From Chryseobacterium sediminis (lineage in GTDB: Bacteria; Bacteroidota; Bacteroidia; Flavobacteriales; Weeksellaceae): DNA of 64,000 nt. Positions 35,562 to 43,681 of this stretch are shown piece by piece. Location of the stretch: assembly GCF_008386505.1 (NCBI RefSeq), contig NZ_VUNZ01000004.1, positions 310,001-374,000 of the forward strand, written 5' to 3'. The translations under genes and the position numbers were made by a program. A model generated the notes under the pieces. It had not been told where the DNA came from. It was given only the letters and a program-made list of their open reading frames with translations, and did not search any database. Positions within the stretch are counted from its first letter, which is position 1. Every line of letters starts with the position of its first letter.

Positions 35562-35999
35562 TTACTGTTTTTTAACATTAGTATTAATGATCTGCTGGAA
35601 AGCTTCAAGAATATTTTTCCAGTTGGTCTGATAATTTGAAATAATCATGCTGGCATCCGATTTACTCCCTTCATTAGGACCTTTCTTGACATTAATGGAT
35701 GTTGAAACGTTGTCGTAGATCTTTTTACGGTCTTCCTGTATTCTTCTGAAATTGTTCTGAGAAAGAACCTGATCCAGTTTCTTCAAATCCTCATCAGAGA
35801 TCTTAAAATCCTGCTTGTATTTCTTGCCCTGCCCTTCAAAAGAGTAGTGTACATTATTTCCTTTTATAAGAAGATTTTCATATACCGGAGCATAGCCTCC
35901 ACTTTTCGAATAGCTGATATCAAAATCCGAATATACTTTTTGGCTGTTGCATGAAACTAATACTATGATTGCGAATAAGATTCCAAGTATTTTGTTCAT
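35562..35999 (-). CDS. lipoprotein of unknown function
   Basis: 145 residues. Lipobox VLVSC at about residue 17 (MNKILGILFAIIVLVSCNSQ). The mature part is beta-rich at the start (DFDISYSKSGGYAPVYENLLIKGNNVHYSFEG) then helical. It resembles small Bacteroidetes lipoproteins without known function. Six bases before mpl and 15 after the acyltransferase, so envelope-related by context. Confidence 0.7.
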   Translation of the reverse strand: MNKILGILFAIIVLVSCNSQKVYSDFDISYSKSGGYAPVYENLLIKGNNVHYSFEGQGKKYKQDFKISDEDLKKLDQVLSQNNFRRIQEDRKKIYDNVSTSINVKKGPNEGSKSDASMIISNYQTNWKNILEAFQQIINTNVKKQ

Positions 36000-36014
36000 A
36001 ATTTTTAATTTACT

Positions 36015-36821
36015 TTAATTATTTGAGTCCTTTTGTTCTAATTTTTTAGCTTTAAGTTCTTCATCATAACTGTGTAATAGGTTGAAATCTTCTGTCTGCT
36101 CAATGGCAGTCATGATTTTCAATAAAATTTCCGGTGCTTTTTCATTATCATAATCAATATCCAAAGGAGCTTTGAATTCCATCGTAGGTTTTACACCGGT
36201 TACCTTTACGCGGAGTCCTTTTTTATCAAAAGCTCTTCTGAATCCGTTTATTTTGATCGGAATCACAATAGGACGCTGGTTCTTTACCAGTTTGGCCGTT
36301 CCTCTTCGTCCCTGTGCAAAAGCGGAAGTAGTTCCTTGAGGGAAAGTCGCTACCCAGCCATTGTCCAATGCTTTCATAATATTGTCTACCTCACTCATGT
36401 CTACCATTCTGTTGACATTTTTTCCTTCTGCTCTCCAGGTTCTTTTTACCGTTACAGCACCTGCAATTTTGAAGATTTTAGGAAGAATACCTTTATTCAT
36501 GGTTTCTTCTGCTGCTACATAGTAAAAATCGATCTTTGGGTTCAAGAGGTAGATCGGGTTTTTTATTGTGTTTAGATATCCGTTATTTACAGCACAGAAA
36601 GCATGATACATTGCTGCCACATCTGCAAAATAGGTCTGATGGTTGGATACAAAAAGTACGTTAGAATCCGGAAGATCCACAAGGTGTTCTGTTCCGGTTA
36701 TTTTTAACTTATTAAAGCCGTTGAATCTTCTGTATGATACAACTCCTAAAATAAAAATAATAAACCTTTTCAAAAAATAAGGTGTTCCGAATGCATCGGT
36801 GAAAATATTTTTCTTCGCCAT
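36015..36821 (-). CDS. PlsC-like lysophospholipid acyltransferase
   Basis: 268 residues. One N-terminal hydrophobic helix, then the acyltransferase blocks: VLFVSNHQTYFAD, KRTWRAEGKN and TFPQGTTSAFAQGRRGTAKL. Block I is HX5D rather than the usual HX4D, and block III has FPQGT instead of FPEGT; both look like features of a Bacteroidetes subgroup rather than decay because the frame is intact. Transfers a fatty acyl chain to lysophosphatidic acid or another lipid at the inner membrane. Confidence 0.85.
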   Translation of the reverse strand: MAKKNIFTDAFGTPYFLKRFIIFILGVVSYRRFNGFNKLKITGTEHLVDLPDSNVLFVSNHQTYFADVAAMYHAFCAVNNGYLNTIKNPIYLLNPKIDFYYVAAEETMNKGILPKIFKIAGAVTVKRTWRAEGKNVNRMVDMSEVDNIMKALDNGWVATFPQGTTSAFAQGRRGTAKLVKNQRPIVIPIKINGFRRAFDKKGLRVKVTGVKPTMEFKAPLDIDYDNEKAPEILLKIMTAIEQTEDFNLLHSYDEELKAKKLEQKDSNN

Positions 36822-36848
36822 CTCTCAATTAAACACGGTAGTGCAAAG

Positions 36849-37478
36849 TTACATTTTTTTCAGCAACTGGCTGAATTCACTTAATATCATCGCTGTAGCA
36901 CCCCAGATAATGTATCCGTTGAAATTGATAACAGGAACTTCATGTCCGCTTGCATTAGGTAATGCCATGATTTCGGGGGTGTCTGACAGATTTAGAAAGG
37001 AAGTGATAGGAAATTCTATGGTTTCCACAGCTTCCGTTTGCTGAAGAACGAAGGCGGGATTCTTTTTAGTATAAGAAATATAGGGATACACATAAAAATT
37101 GCTCGGTGGAATATAAATAGGAGACATTTCTCTGATGATTCTTACATAATGTTTGTCTATTCCGATTTCTTCAGAAGTTTCCCGAACTGCGGTTTCTGCA
37201 AAATCTCTGTCCATCTCTTCGCGCTTTCCTCCAGGCAGGGAAATCTGCCCGCTGTGCCTGTCATGCTCATTAATGGTTCTTTGAATCAATGGAAAATACC
37301 ACTCGTTGTCTTTCAGATATAAAACGATATTGACAGCCGCAAATTTGGGATTCTTTGCCAATACTTCATCATAAGTAAAAACGGGACGGTAGGGAGGTGA
37401 GAAAACCCCATGTGCATGCTCACCGGGAAGTTCTACACTTTTTATTTTTCGTAATAAATCTTTTCCAAAATTTTCCAT
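36849..37478 (-). CDS. CoA pyrophosphatase-like NUDIX hydrolase
   Basis: 209 residues. The NUDIX box is complete: GGKREEMDRDFAETAVRETSEEIG. Upstream ISLPGGKRE and RTINEHDRHSGQIS resemble the NuBI/CoA motif of CoA diphosphatases (YeaB/NudL). Cleaves CoA or oxidised CoA to 4'-phosphopantetheine and ADP. First gene of the envelope operon, divergent from curli. Confidence 0.88.
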   Translation of the reverse strand: MENFGKDLLRKIKSVELPGEHAHGVFSPPYRPVFTYDEVLAKNPKFAAVNIVLYLKDNEWYFPLIQRTINEHDRHSGQISLPGGKREEMDRDFAETAVRETSEEIGIDKHYVRIIREMSPIYIPPSNFYVYPYISYTKKNPAFVLQQTEAVETIEFPITSFLNLSDTPEIMALPNASGHEVPVINFNGYIIWGATAMILSEFSQLLKKM

Positions 37479-37722
37479 ACCTCAAATTTAACAATATATC
37501 TTGAAGAAATAAGAGCCTTAACATTAATTAACCTATGTGATATTAGGATGAAAAGATGTGGAGTTGTGGATTTTGTTTTGCCAATGAAAGGTGAATTATT
37601 GTTAACCTTAAAGATTTTAAAACCCGGAACTGTGAAGTTTTAATGCTTTTGATGAATCTGAAAAAATGAGTGAAAATAATGGTCAGAGAATGTTCAATAT
37701 TCACCACTGAATGAGCTACTTA

Positions 37723-37871
37723 TGACTTTTGAAAAGCCACCGTATTTTTCCGTAACTGAAAATAATGACTTCCGTACAACGGCAAATAGTGACCTTTACA
37801 ACTAGAAACAGTGACTTTTGAAATTTACACTTTGATGGTGGTTTTTCATTTTGATACAGAGGCTACCTTTG
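37723..37871 (+). promoter_or_regulatory. curli promoter region with phased TGAC repeats
   Basis: -7 element TACCTTTG at 37864-37871, 31 nt before the csgA ATG. Upstream are four TGACyTTT-like motifs with TGAC at 37723, 37766, 37790 and 37812, spaced 43, 24 and 22 bp (about two or four helical turns), plus the inverted repeat ccgtacaacgg at 37772-37782. No properly spaced -33 TTTG, which suggests activator dependence. The whole 424-bp gap contains no gene. Confidence 0.6.
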
Positions 37872-37902
37872 CCTTACTATTAACCAATTAATTTTTACTA
37901 AG

Positions 37903-38721
37903 ATGAAAAATTTACTTACAGGTGTACTTACACTATTCGCCATGAGTTTCGGATTTGCACAATTCAATATTGATGTAACTACCCAAACAGGAAACTTAAA
38001 TGTTGCTACTGTGGATCAGACTGGTCTTTTGAACATCAACTCTTTGACACAGACAGGAAATCGTAATACTGCAGACATTGATCAGGTAGGTATTTTGAAT
38101 GTTAATACTGCACAAAGTATCGGAAACAGAAACTCTATAGACGTAGATCAGGTGGGTATTGGAAACTCAAACGAAGTAATGCAGATGGGAAACAGAAACT
38201 CTGCTTCAACATGGCAACTTGGAGTTCTTAACTCTACAGAACAAACTCAAATAGGAAGAAGAAATGATGCTTCTTCGGTACAGGTAGGATTAGATAACTC
38301 TGTTGTTCAATATCAGGACGGAAGAAGAAATGACGCTTCAGCTATTCAGGTAGGTAGCGGTAACGAAGCATTTCAAGTTCAGTTAGGAAGAAGAAATGAA
38401 GCCAGCGGACTTCAGATAGGAGCCAATAATATCCTTGTTCAGTATCAGGATGGTAATGATAACAGTGCTACTCATGTACAGGCAGGAACAGGTAATATCG
38501 CAGCTTCAGTTCAGGTAGGAGATGATAATACTTCTGTGGGAGTACAGGCAGGTAATGCAAATCAACTTTATCAGTTCCAGTTAGGTGATTCCAATACAGC
38601 AATTGACCTTCAAATGGGTAACGGAAACTTTACCTGGGTAACTCAGACTGGTGACTCTCATATTCATGTAGGAACTCAGATGGGTAACGGAAACTCAATG
38701 ATTGTGAATCAATCCAATTAA
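37903..38721 (+). CDS. csgA: CsgA-like major curli subunit (functional amyloid)
   Basis: 272 residues. Signal peptide (MSFGFAQ), then from residue 28 twenty-two successive 11-residue units QxGxxNxxxxx without insertion to the end, i.e. eleven 22-residue curlin repeats, against five in E. coli CsgA. Each unit gives one beta strand of a beta-solenoid with Gln and Asn ladders; Arg-Asn (GRRND, GNRN) replaces some positions in the middle. Secreted through CsgG and polymerised on the cell surface. First gene of the operon and separated from the rest by a terminator, so it can be made in excess. Confidence 0.9.
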   Translation: MKNLLTGVLTLFAMSFGFAQFNIDVTTQTGNLNVATVDQTGLLNINSLTQTGNRNTADIDQVGILNVNTAQSIGNRNSIDVDQVGIGNSNEVMQMGNRNSASTWQLGVLNSTEQTQIGRRNDASSVQVGLDNSVVQYQDGRRNDASAIQVGSGNEAFQVQLGRRNEASGLQIGANNILVQYQDGNDNSATHVQAGTGNIAASVQVGDDNTSVGVQAGNANQLYQFQLGDSNTAIDLQMGNGNFTWVTQTGDSHIHVGTQMGNGNSMIVNQSN

Positions 38722-38756
38722 GCCCTATAACACATACTGTAAATCTTAGAAATTGT

Positions 38757-38787
38757 AAAGGAGAAACTACAGGGTTTCTCCTTTTTT
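38757..38787 (+). terminator. terminator/attenuator between csgA and csgB
   Basis: Stem aaaggagaaac / gtttctccttt, six-nt loop, then a T run. It stands within the curli operon 36 bp after csgA; partial read-through would give more csgA than downstream mRNA. Confidence 0.75.
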
Positions 38788-38835
38788 ACCTCCGGTTTTC
38801 TTTGTTTGTGACAGTATCTTTAACACGTAGAGGCC

Positions 38836-39234
38836 ATGTTTACTTTAAGATGGAGTGTTTTTGCTCTTTTCATAATATTGCCATTGCAGGCACAGGAAAT
38901 AGACTGGGATAAGATCAACAGCAATACAATCTTTAATCTTATAGCCAGGCAGCAGATTGATCAGACTTCATACGGTACCAATATCATTCAGATGGGTGAT
39001 TATAACAATGCCGAGCTTTCTCTTAATGCCAGAACTAATATTGCCGTAAAACAACTGGGAGACTTTAATACGCTTTATTTTATCAATTCATTTACAGATA
39101 AAGAAACTAAAGCTGCCATTACCGCACAAGGAAACAATAATATTATTGATGTCACGGGAAGCAACAGTATTTCGGATGGAATTCAGATCAATGTAAAGGG
39201 AGACAATAAAACAGTTTTCATGAGAAACTATTAA
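38836..39234 (+). CDS. csgB: CsgB-like minor curlin / nucleator
   Basis: 132 residues. Signal peptide (LFIILPLQAQ). Degenerate curlin units are seen: IIQMGDYNNAELSLNARTN, KQLGDFNTLY, TAQGNNNIIDVTGSN and NVKGDNKTVF, roughly four repeats, with less regular spacing than CsgA. The last residues (VFMRNY) are basic and aromatic, like the divergent last repeat of E. coli CsgB that anchors the nucleator. Assigned by repeats and by position between csgA and csgE. Confidence 0.75.
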   Translation: MFTLRWSVFALFIILPLQAQEIDWDKINSNTIFNLIARQQIDQTSYGTNIIQMGDYNNAELSLNARTNIAVKQLGDFNTLYFINSFTDKETKAAITAQGNNNIIDVTGSNSISDGIQINVKGDNKTVFMRNY

Positions 39235-39241
39235 AATACAA

Positions 39242-39976
39242 ATGATGAAACTTTTATATTCCCTTAGCCTGAGCACATTTTTTAGCTTCCTGTCTGTATG
39301 GACTTATGGACAGGAAGATAAAAAAGTAAATGCAAGAATAGAGAGCAGCCTCCTTGAAAATCAGATTATACTGAAAGCAATTGTAATGAATAATACTACC
39401 GTTTATAAGGAGCTGAATTACCTTTTGGTTTCTATTAAAAAAGGAAACGGCGGGAATCTTTCAAACAATCAGCAGAGTGGCAAATTTTCTGTTAATCCCA
39501 ATGAAGTCAAAATACTATCGGAGATCAGTGTCAATCTTGAATCTAAAGATGCCTTGAAAGCTTTTCTTTATATCAGGGATGAAGAAACCCAAAAACTGGT
39601 CGCCAAAGACAGTCTGGAGCTTAACAGTGATCTTTTTAAAAAGAAAACAGCAAAAGTAGAAGAGGATGCGGCTTATGAACTGAGAGGGCTTACTATTGAT
39701 GAAACCAAAACCAAGGTTGGAAAAGATTTTTATGATCTGTTTTACATGCAATACAGCCAGCTTCCGGATAAAAGCAGCAGTGCCGTTACGATTACAGAAC
39801 TTCCTCTTCGCGGAACAAGCGGCCAGATCAATATTCAGATTGAGGATAAAATTATTTACAGTTTTATGACCAATCCTGCGGAAGATTATTTAAAAGAACA
39901 GCTGGTCTACAGCTTAAAATATATCAAAGAATTTAATGCCAAGAAAAACCTTATAAAAAATGAATTTATCTACTAA
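39242..39976 (+). CDS. csgE: CsgE-like curli secretion factor with extra N-terminal domain
   Basis: 244 residues after a signal peptide (SVWTYGQ). The C-terminal part from about residue 142 aligns by eye with CsgE: YELRGLTIDETKTKVGKDFYDLFY, then ITELPLRGTSGQINIQI and a helix ending YIKEFNAKK; CsgE caps the CsgG pore and selects substrate. The N-terminal ~115 residues (ARIESSLLENQIILKAIVMNNT..., NEVKILSEISVNLESKDALKAFLYIRDEE) form a separate beta-sandwich-like domain recalling CsgC/CsgH chaperones. E. coli CsgE is about 129 residues, so this is roughly double. Confidence 0.82.
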   Translation: MMKLLYSLSLSTFFSFLSVWTYGQEDKKVNARIESSLLENQIILKAIVMNNTTVYKELNYLLVSIKKGNGGNLSNNQQSGKFSVNPNEVKILSEISVNLESKDALKAFLYIRDEETQKLVAKDSLELNSDLFKKKTAKVEEDAAYELRGLTIDETKTKVGKDFYDLFYMQYSQLPDKSSSAVTITELPLRGTSGQINIQIEDKIIYSFMTNPAEDYLKEQLVYSLKYIKEFNAKKNLIKNEFIY

Positions 39977-39978
39977 AA

Positions 39979-40398
39979 ATGTCCGCCATGAAAACCTTTA
40001 TCATTATTTTGACCTTTATTGCGGGTATTTTCTACGGAAAATCTCAGCAGCTCGTCTACAAACCGGTGAATCCGGCTTTTGGAGGAGATACGTTTAATTA
40101 TCAGTGGCTTTTAAGCTCTGCTAATGCACAAAATCAATTTGATGAAAAAAATGATTTCAGCGATCTGCTGGATCGTGTAAATTCTCTTGACAGCTTTACC
40201 CAGAGTCTCAACAGACAAATTCTCAGTGAACTTTCAAGAAAACTGTTTGATGAACAGTTTGGTGATGGAAATATAAAGCCGGGAAATTACCTTTTCGGAT
40301 CGCTTTACTTACAGATTACCAATACTAATCAGGGACTTTTAATCAATATTTTGGATACCAGCAATGGCGATCAGTCCGAGATCGTAATTCCGAAATAG
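39979..40398 (+). CDS. csgF: CsgF curli assembly protein
   Basis: 139 residues; MSAMKTFIIILTFIAG with signal peptide to GKSQ; a start at codon 4 (39988) is equally possible. The mature N-terminus QLVYKPVNPAFGGDTFNYQWLLSSANAQNQF matches the conserved CsgF segment that inserts in the CsgG pore (NPNFGG, LLNSAQAQN in E. coli). Couples secretion to nucleation at the cell surface. Starts 2 bp after csgE. Confidence 0.92.
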   Translation: MSAMKTFIIILTFIAGIFYGKSQQLVYKPVNPAFGGDTFNYQWLLSSANAQNQFDEKNDFSDLLDRVNSLDSFTQSLNRQILSELSRKLFDEQFGDGNIKPGNYLFGSLYLQITNTNQGLLINILDTSNGDQSEIVIPK

Positions 40399-40422
40399 GA
40401 AATAACTAAAAATAAACTTACC

Positions 40423-41787
40423 ATGACAACCTACACTTACACCAGAATCTTTTTCTGTAGTTTCCTGCTATGCATTCTGCAGGCTTGTAGTTCAATATTT
40501 GGTTTACCTTCGGATCCCGAAAAACCAACAATGGGTGAGGTTACTTCCTCTACCGCAGAATTGAAAAATCTTCCCCTTCCCAAAGAAAAAATTGTAATAG
40601 GGGTCTACAAATTCCGAGACCAGACCGGCCAGTACAAACCTTCCGAAAACGGAAACAACTGGAGTACGGCAGTCCCTCAGGGAACTACTACCATTCTTAT
40701 CAAGGCATTAGAAGACAGCCATTGGTTTATCCCTATTGAAAGGGAAAACATTGCCAATCTTCTCAATGAAAGACAAATCATCCGTTCCACAAGACAGGAA
40801 TATATAAAGGATGCAGATAAAAACAGTCAGGCACTTCCTCCTCTTTTATATGCCGGAATTCTTCTTGAAGGCGGCGTAATCTCCTATGACAGCAATATTC
40901 TCACCGGAGGACTTGGAGCAAGGTATTTCGGAATCGGTGCTTCCACACAATATCGCCAGGATAGAATTACTATTTACCTTCGTGCTGTCTCTACCCTTAA
41001 TGGAGAAATTCTTAAAACAGTTTATACCTCTAAAACCATTCTTTCAACCAGCGTAAACGGAAGTTTTTTCAGATATATTGATACAGAAAGACTTCTGGAA
41101 GCTGAGGTTGGACTTACCCAAAATGAACCCGTTCAGCTTGCTGTAACCGAGGCTATTGAAAAAGCGGTAAAATCTCTTATTGTAGAAGGAATAAGAGATA
41201 AAATATGGGGAAAAGCAGTAGATTCCAATGGAGGATACCAGACTTTAATCAATGAATATAACAGAGAACAGGAGCAAAATGACGGAAGAGCAGTGGGCGG
41301 CAAATATCCGGAGAACTACAGACAGAAAGTTTCCATATTTGCTAATGTTGAAGGGCAGAAAGTGAAAGATGATTATGTAGGTCCTAAAATGAACGTTGGA
41401 GGCAAAATAGGATTCAAATATTTTCTTACTCCCTACCTGAATTTAGAACTGAATGCCAGTTATTTTACGCTGGAAAATTCAAATATTGTAAAAAGAAACT
41501 ATTTCGGTCCCGAAGTGAATCTTGAATATGTGCTTTTTCCTAAATACAGATTCAGTCCATACGTTTATGGTGGAGCAGGGGCTATGTACTCGAAATACAA
41601 ACCTCAATATAAAGCACAATTCGGGGGAGGTCTGGAATATATGATCAGTCGGAATGTTTCACTGAGGGCCTCAGCTCAATACGATCTGGGCTTCAAAGAT
41701 GACTGGGAAGGCCTTGTCAACGGAAAAAGAAAAGATCAGGCTTTACGCTTCGGTATAGGAATCAACTTTTACTTCGGAAACAAATAA
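40423..41787 (+). CDS. csgG: CsgG-like curli pore fused to a C-terminal beta-barrel-like domain
   Basis: 454 residues; E. coli CsgG is about 277. Lipobox LQAC with Cys22. Residues 50-270 are CsgG: IVIGVYKFRDQTGQYKPS, AVPQGTTTILIKALEDSHWFIPIERENI-type text, LLYAGILLEGGVISYDSN, GIGASTQYRQDRITIYLRAVSTLNGEI. Residues 300-454 are an extra domain of alternating strands, NVGGKIGFKYFLTPYLNLELNA, FSPYVYGGAGAMYSKY, FGGGLEYMISRNVSLRAS, ending RFGIGINFYFGNK; this is the pattern of small outer-membrane beta barrels. Forms the nonameric outer-membrane curli export channel. Confidence 0.88.
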   Translation: MTTYTYTRIFFCSFLLCILQACSSIFGLPSDPEKPTMGEVTSSTAELKNLPLPKEKIVIGVYKFRDQTGQYKPSENGNNWSTAVPQGTTTILIKALEDSHWFIPIERENIANLLNERQIIRSTRQEYIKDADKNSQALPPLLYAGILLEGGVISYDSNILTGGLGARYFGIGASTQYRQDRITIYLRAVSTLNGEILKTVYTSKTILSTSVNGSFFRYIDTERLLEAEVGLTQNEPVQLAVTEAIEKAVKSLIVEGIRDKIWGKAVDSNGGYQTLINEYNREQEQNDGRAVGGKYPENYRQKVSIFANVEGQKVKDDYVGPKMNVGGKIGFKYFLTPYLNLELNASYFTLENSNIVKRNYFGPEVNLEYVLFPKYRFSPYVYGGAGAMYSKYKPQYKAQFGGGLEYMISRNVSLRASAQYDLGFKDDWEGLVNGKRKDQALRFGIGINFYFGNK

Positions 41788-41798
41788 AAACACGAATT

Positions 41799-43310
41799 AT
41801 GAAAACTTTAATTAAAATACTCAGCATATTCATCTTAGCTTTTTGTCTGTTTTCATGCAATGAAGACCTTGTAGAACAGGCTCAAACAGGAACATTAAAA
41901 GGAAAAGTCGTAAAAAGAGGCAGTAATGTGCCGCTTTCCAATGTGAAGATCTTTACCAATCCTACAACACAGACGGTTTTCAGTGGTACAGACGGTTCTT
42001 TTGAAATAGCAGGCATGCCGGTAGGAAATTATTCTGTAAAAGCAGAGCTTTCAGGATATATTACCAGCTTTCAGTCTGTCAATATACAAAATCAAAATCA
42101 AGTGGTAACGGCAGTTTTTGAAATGGATGATGATACATCATTGAATTCTCCTCCCGCCACGCCACAGTTGCTAAGTCCGATAGATAACGCAGTAAATCAA
42201 CCTTTGAGCGTCGAATTAACCTGGAGCGCAACAGATCCGGATACAGCGGATGTTTTAAAATACAGTTTGGCAATTAAAAATAATCTTGACACTAATGTGA
42301 TTCAGGTTAATGATTTGACAGCTAACCATTATACGCTTTCAAATCTGAAGTTTGGTGTAAGTTACTTCTGGCAGGTGTCTGTTTCGGACGGCATTCACCA
42401 GCCAGTTTTAAGCTCTATCAGTAAATTTACCACCAATACGGTACCGGCCAACAGGTATCATTATACTCAAAAGCAGAATGGAAACTTTGTAATTATCTCC
42501 AGTGATGATCAGGGAAATAACTTCCAGTTTACCAGTTCTTCCTATAATAGCTGGCGACCACGTAAGAACAATAATGCAGGCCTCATTGCTTTCCTTCGTA
42601 CAGAAGGCGGAAGTACCCATATTTATACAGCCAATCCTGACGGTTCCAATCCTTTTAAAGTAACTACTGTTGCTGTAGCAGGTTTTAATAATTATGAAAT
42701 GGATTTTGCCTGGAGTACAAACGGTAAGGAGCTTATTTATTCTAACTTTAATAAATTATACAGGATCAATAAAGACGGCAGCGGTCTGAGTCTGGTATAT
42801 ACTACTCCTGACGGAAGTATGATATCCGAATGCGACTGGAGCTATGATGGTAGTAAAATAGCATTGAAAACTAATGACTATAACGGTTATAACACCAAAG
42901 TTTATGTTATAGACATGACAGGAAGCGTCCTTAAAACTGTTTTGTCCGGTTCTCCGGGAGCCAGTGGCGGGCTGAATTTCTCCGTAGACGGGCAGCTTCT
43001 TCTCTTTACCCGTGATGTCTCAGGATATCTGGACGGTAGCGGAAACTACCGACAGCTGGATTCACATATTTTCATTTACAATCTTGTCACAGATGTCATA
43101 AGTGATATTTCCGCCGAAAGCGAAAAAGTGATGGGAACCAATGATCTTGACCCAAGATTCTCACCAAATAATGCACAGATCATTTTTATGAACACCTCCA
43201 ATGATAATATTTCGCAAAGAAATGTAATGGTCATTGATCTCAACAGTAGTTTGACGGATCTTACCCGAACAGCGCTTTTCAGCAACGGGGAGATGCCGGA
43301 TTATGAATAA
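41799..43310 (+). CDS. multidomain lipoprotein of the curli operon (carboxypeptidase-regulatory, Fn3-like, PD40 propeller)
   Basis: 503 residues. Lipobox CLFSC with acidic residues right after it (CNED), as in surface-exposed Bacteroidetes lipoproteins. Domain 1 (30-112) is a carboxypeptidase-regulatory fold: GTLKGKVVKRGSNVPLSNVKIF...GYITSF. Domain 2 (118-212) is Fn3-like: PATPQLLSPIDNAVNQPLSVELTWSATD. Domain 3 (about 220-500) is a TolB/PD40-type beta propeller with NPDGSNPFKV, WSTNGKELIYS, WSYDGSKIAL, FSVDGQLLLF, FSPNNAQIIF. Starts 11 bp after csgG, so same operon. I infer a cell-surface accessory protein for the fibre; no enzyme site is seen. Confidence 0.8.
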   Translation: MKTLIKILSIFILAFCLFSCNEDLVEQAQTGTLKGKVVKRGSNVPLSNVKIFTNPTTQTVFSGTDGSFEIAGMPVGNYSVKAELSGYITSFQSVNIQNQNQVVTAVFEMDDDTSLNSPPATPQLLSPIDNAVNQPLSVELTWSATDPDTADVLKYSLAIKNNLDTNVIQVNDLTANHYTLSNLKFGVSYFWQVSVSDGIHQPVLSSISKFTTNTVPANRYHYTQKQNGNFVIISSDDQGNNFQFTSSSYNSWRPRKNNNAGLIAFLRTEGGSTHIYTANPDGSNPFKVTTVAVAGFNNYEMDFAWSTNGKELIYSNFNKLYRINKDGSGLSLVYTTPDGSMISECDWSYDGSKIALKTNDYNGYNTKVYVIDMTGSVLKTVLSGSPGASGGLNFSVDGQLLLFTRDVSGYLDGSGNYRQLDSHIFIYNLVTDVISDISAESEKVMGTNDLDPRFSPNNAQIIFMNTSNDNISQRNVMVIDLNSSLTDLTRTALFSNGEMPDYE

Positions 43311-43626
43311 GGTTCAAGGTTTAATGTTTTTAAGTTCAAAGCTTAATCTTGTTTAGCCACTTTTCATTATTTAATGACTGGCTTTGAAGACAAGTAGGCT
43401 AATGATATTAAATGTCCAGGGTTTTAAAGTTTAGTTTAAAGTTCCAAGTTGTGAGTCAGGGATTAGAAATTTGGGTTGTTTGCAGATAAACAATAAAGTC
43501 AAAGTTATATAAGCTTTTTCATAGCTCAATTTCTGATCTCTATGTCTCACTTCTGATGATCTTGCAATGAATAAGGATTAATAATAAGTTGCGCCTGATT
43601 TTAACAACAAGAACAAATTCAGGCAT

Positions 43627-43662
43627 AAAAAAATTCCAGACTATAAAGTTTGGAATTTTTTG
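43627..43662. terminator. bidirectional terminator between curli operon and LuxR-type gene
   Basis: Stem aaaaattccagact / agtttggaattttt (one G-U) with T-run on the plus side and A-run before. The 371-bp gap around it holds no gene. Confidence 0.75.
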
Positions 43663-43681
43663 AGTTTTTCATGGGAGAATT

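Noticed and set aside
37982..38710. 33-bp periodic repeat as a possible CRISPR
   Set aside because: The period lies in a protein-coding frame and encodes curlin units; no spacers or cas genes.
43311..43681. A hidden gene after the curli operon
   Set aside because: No frame over 40 codons with coding features; only AT-rich sequence and a terminator.
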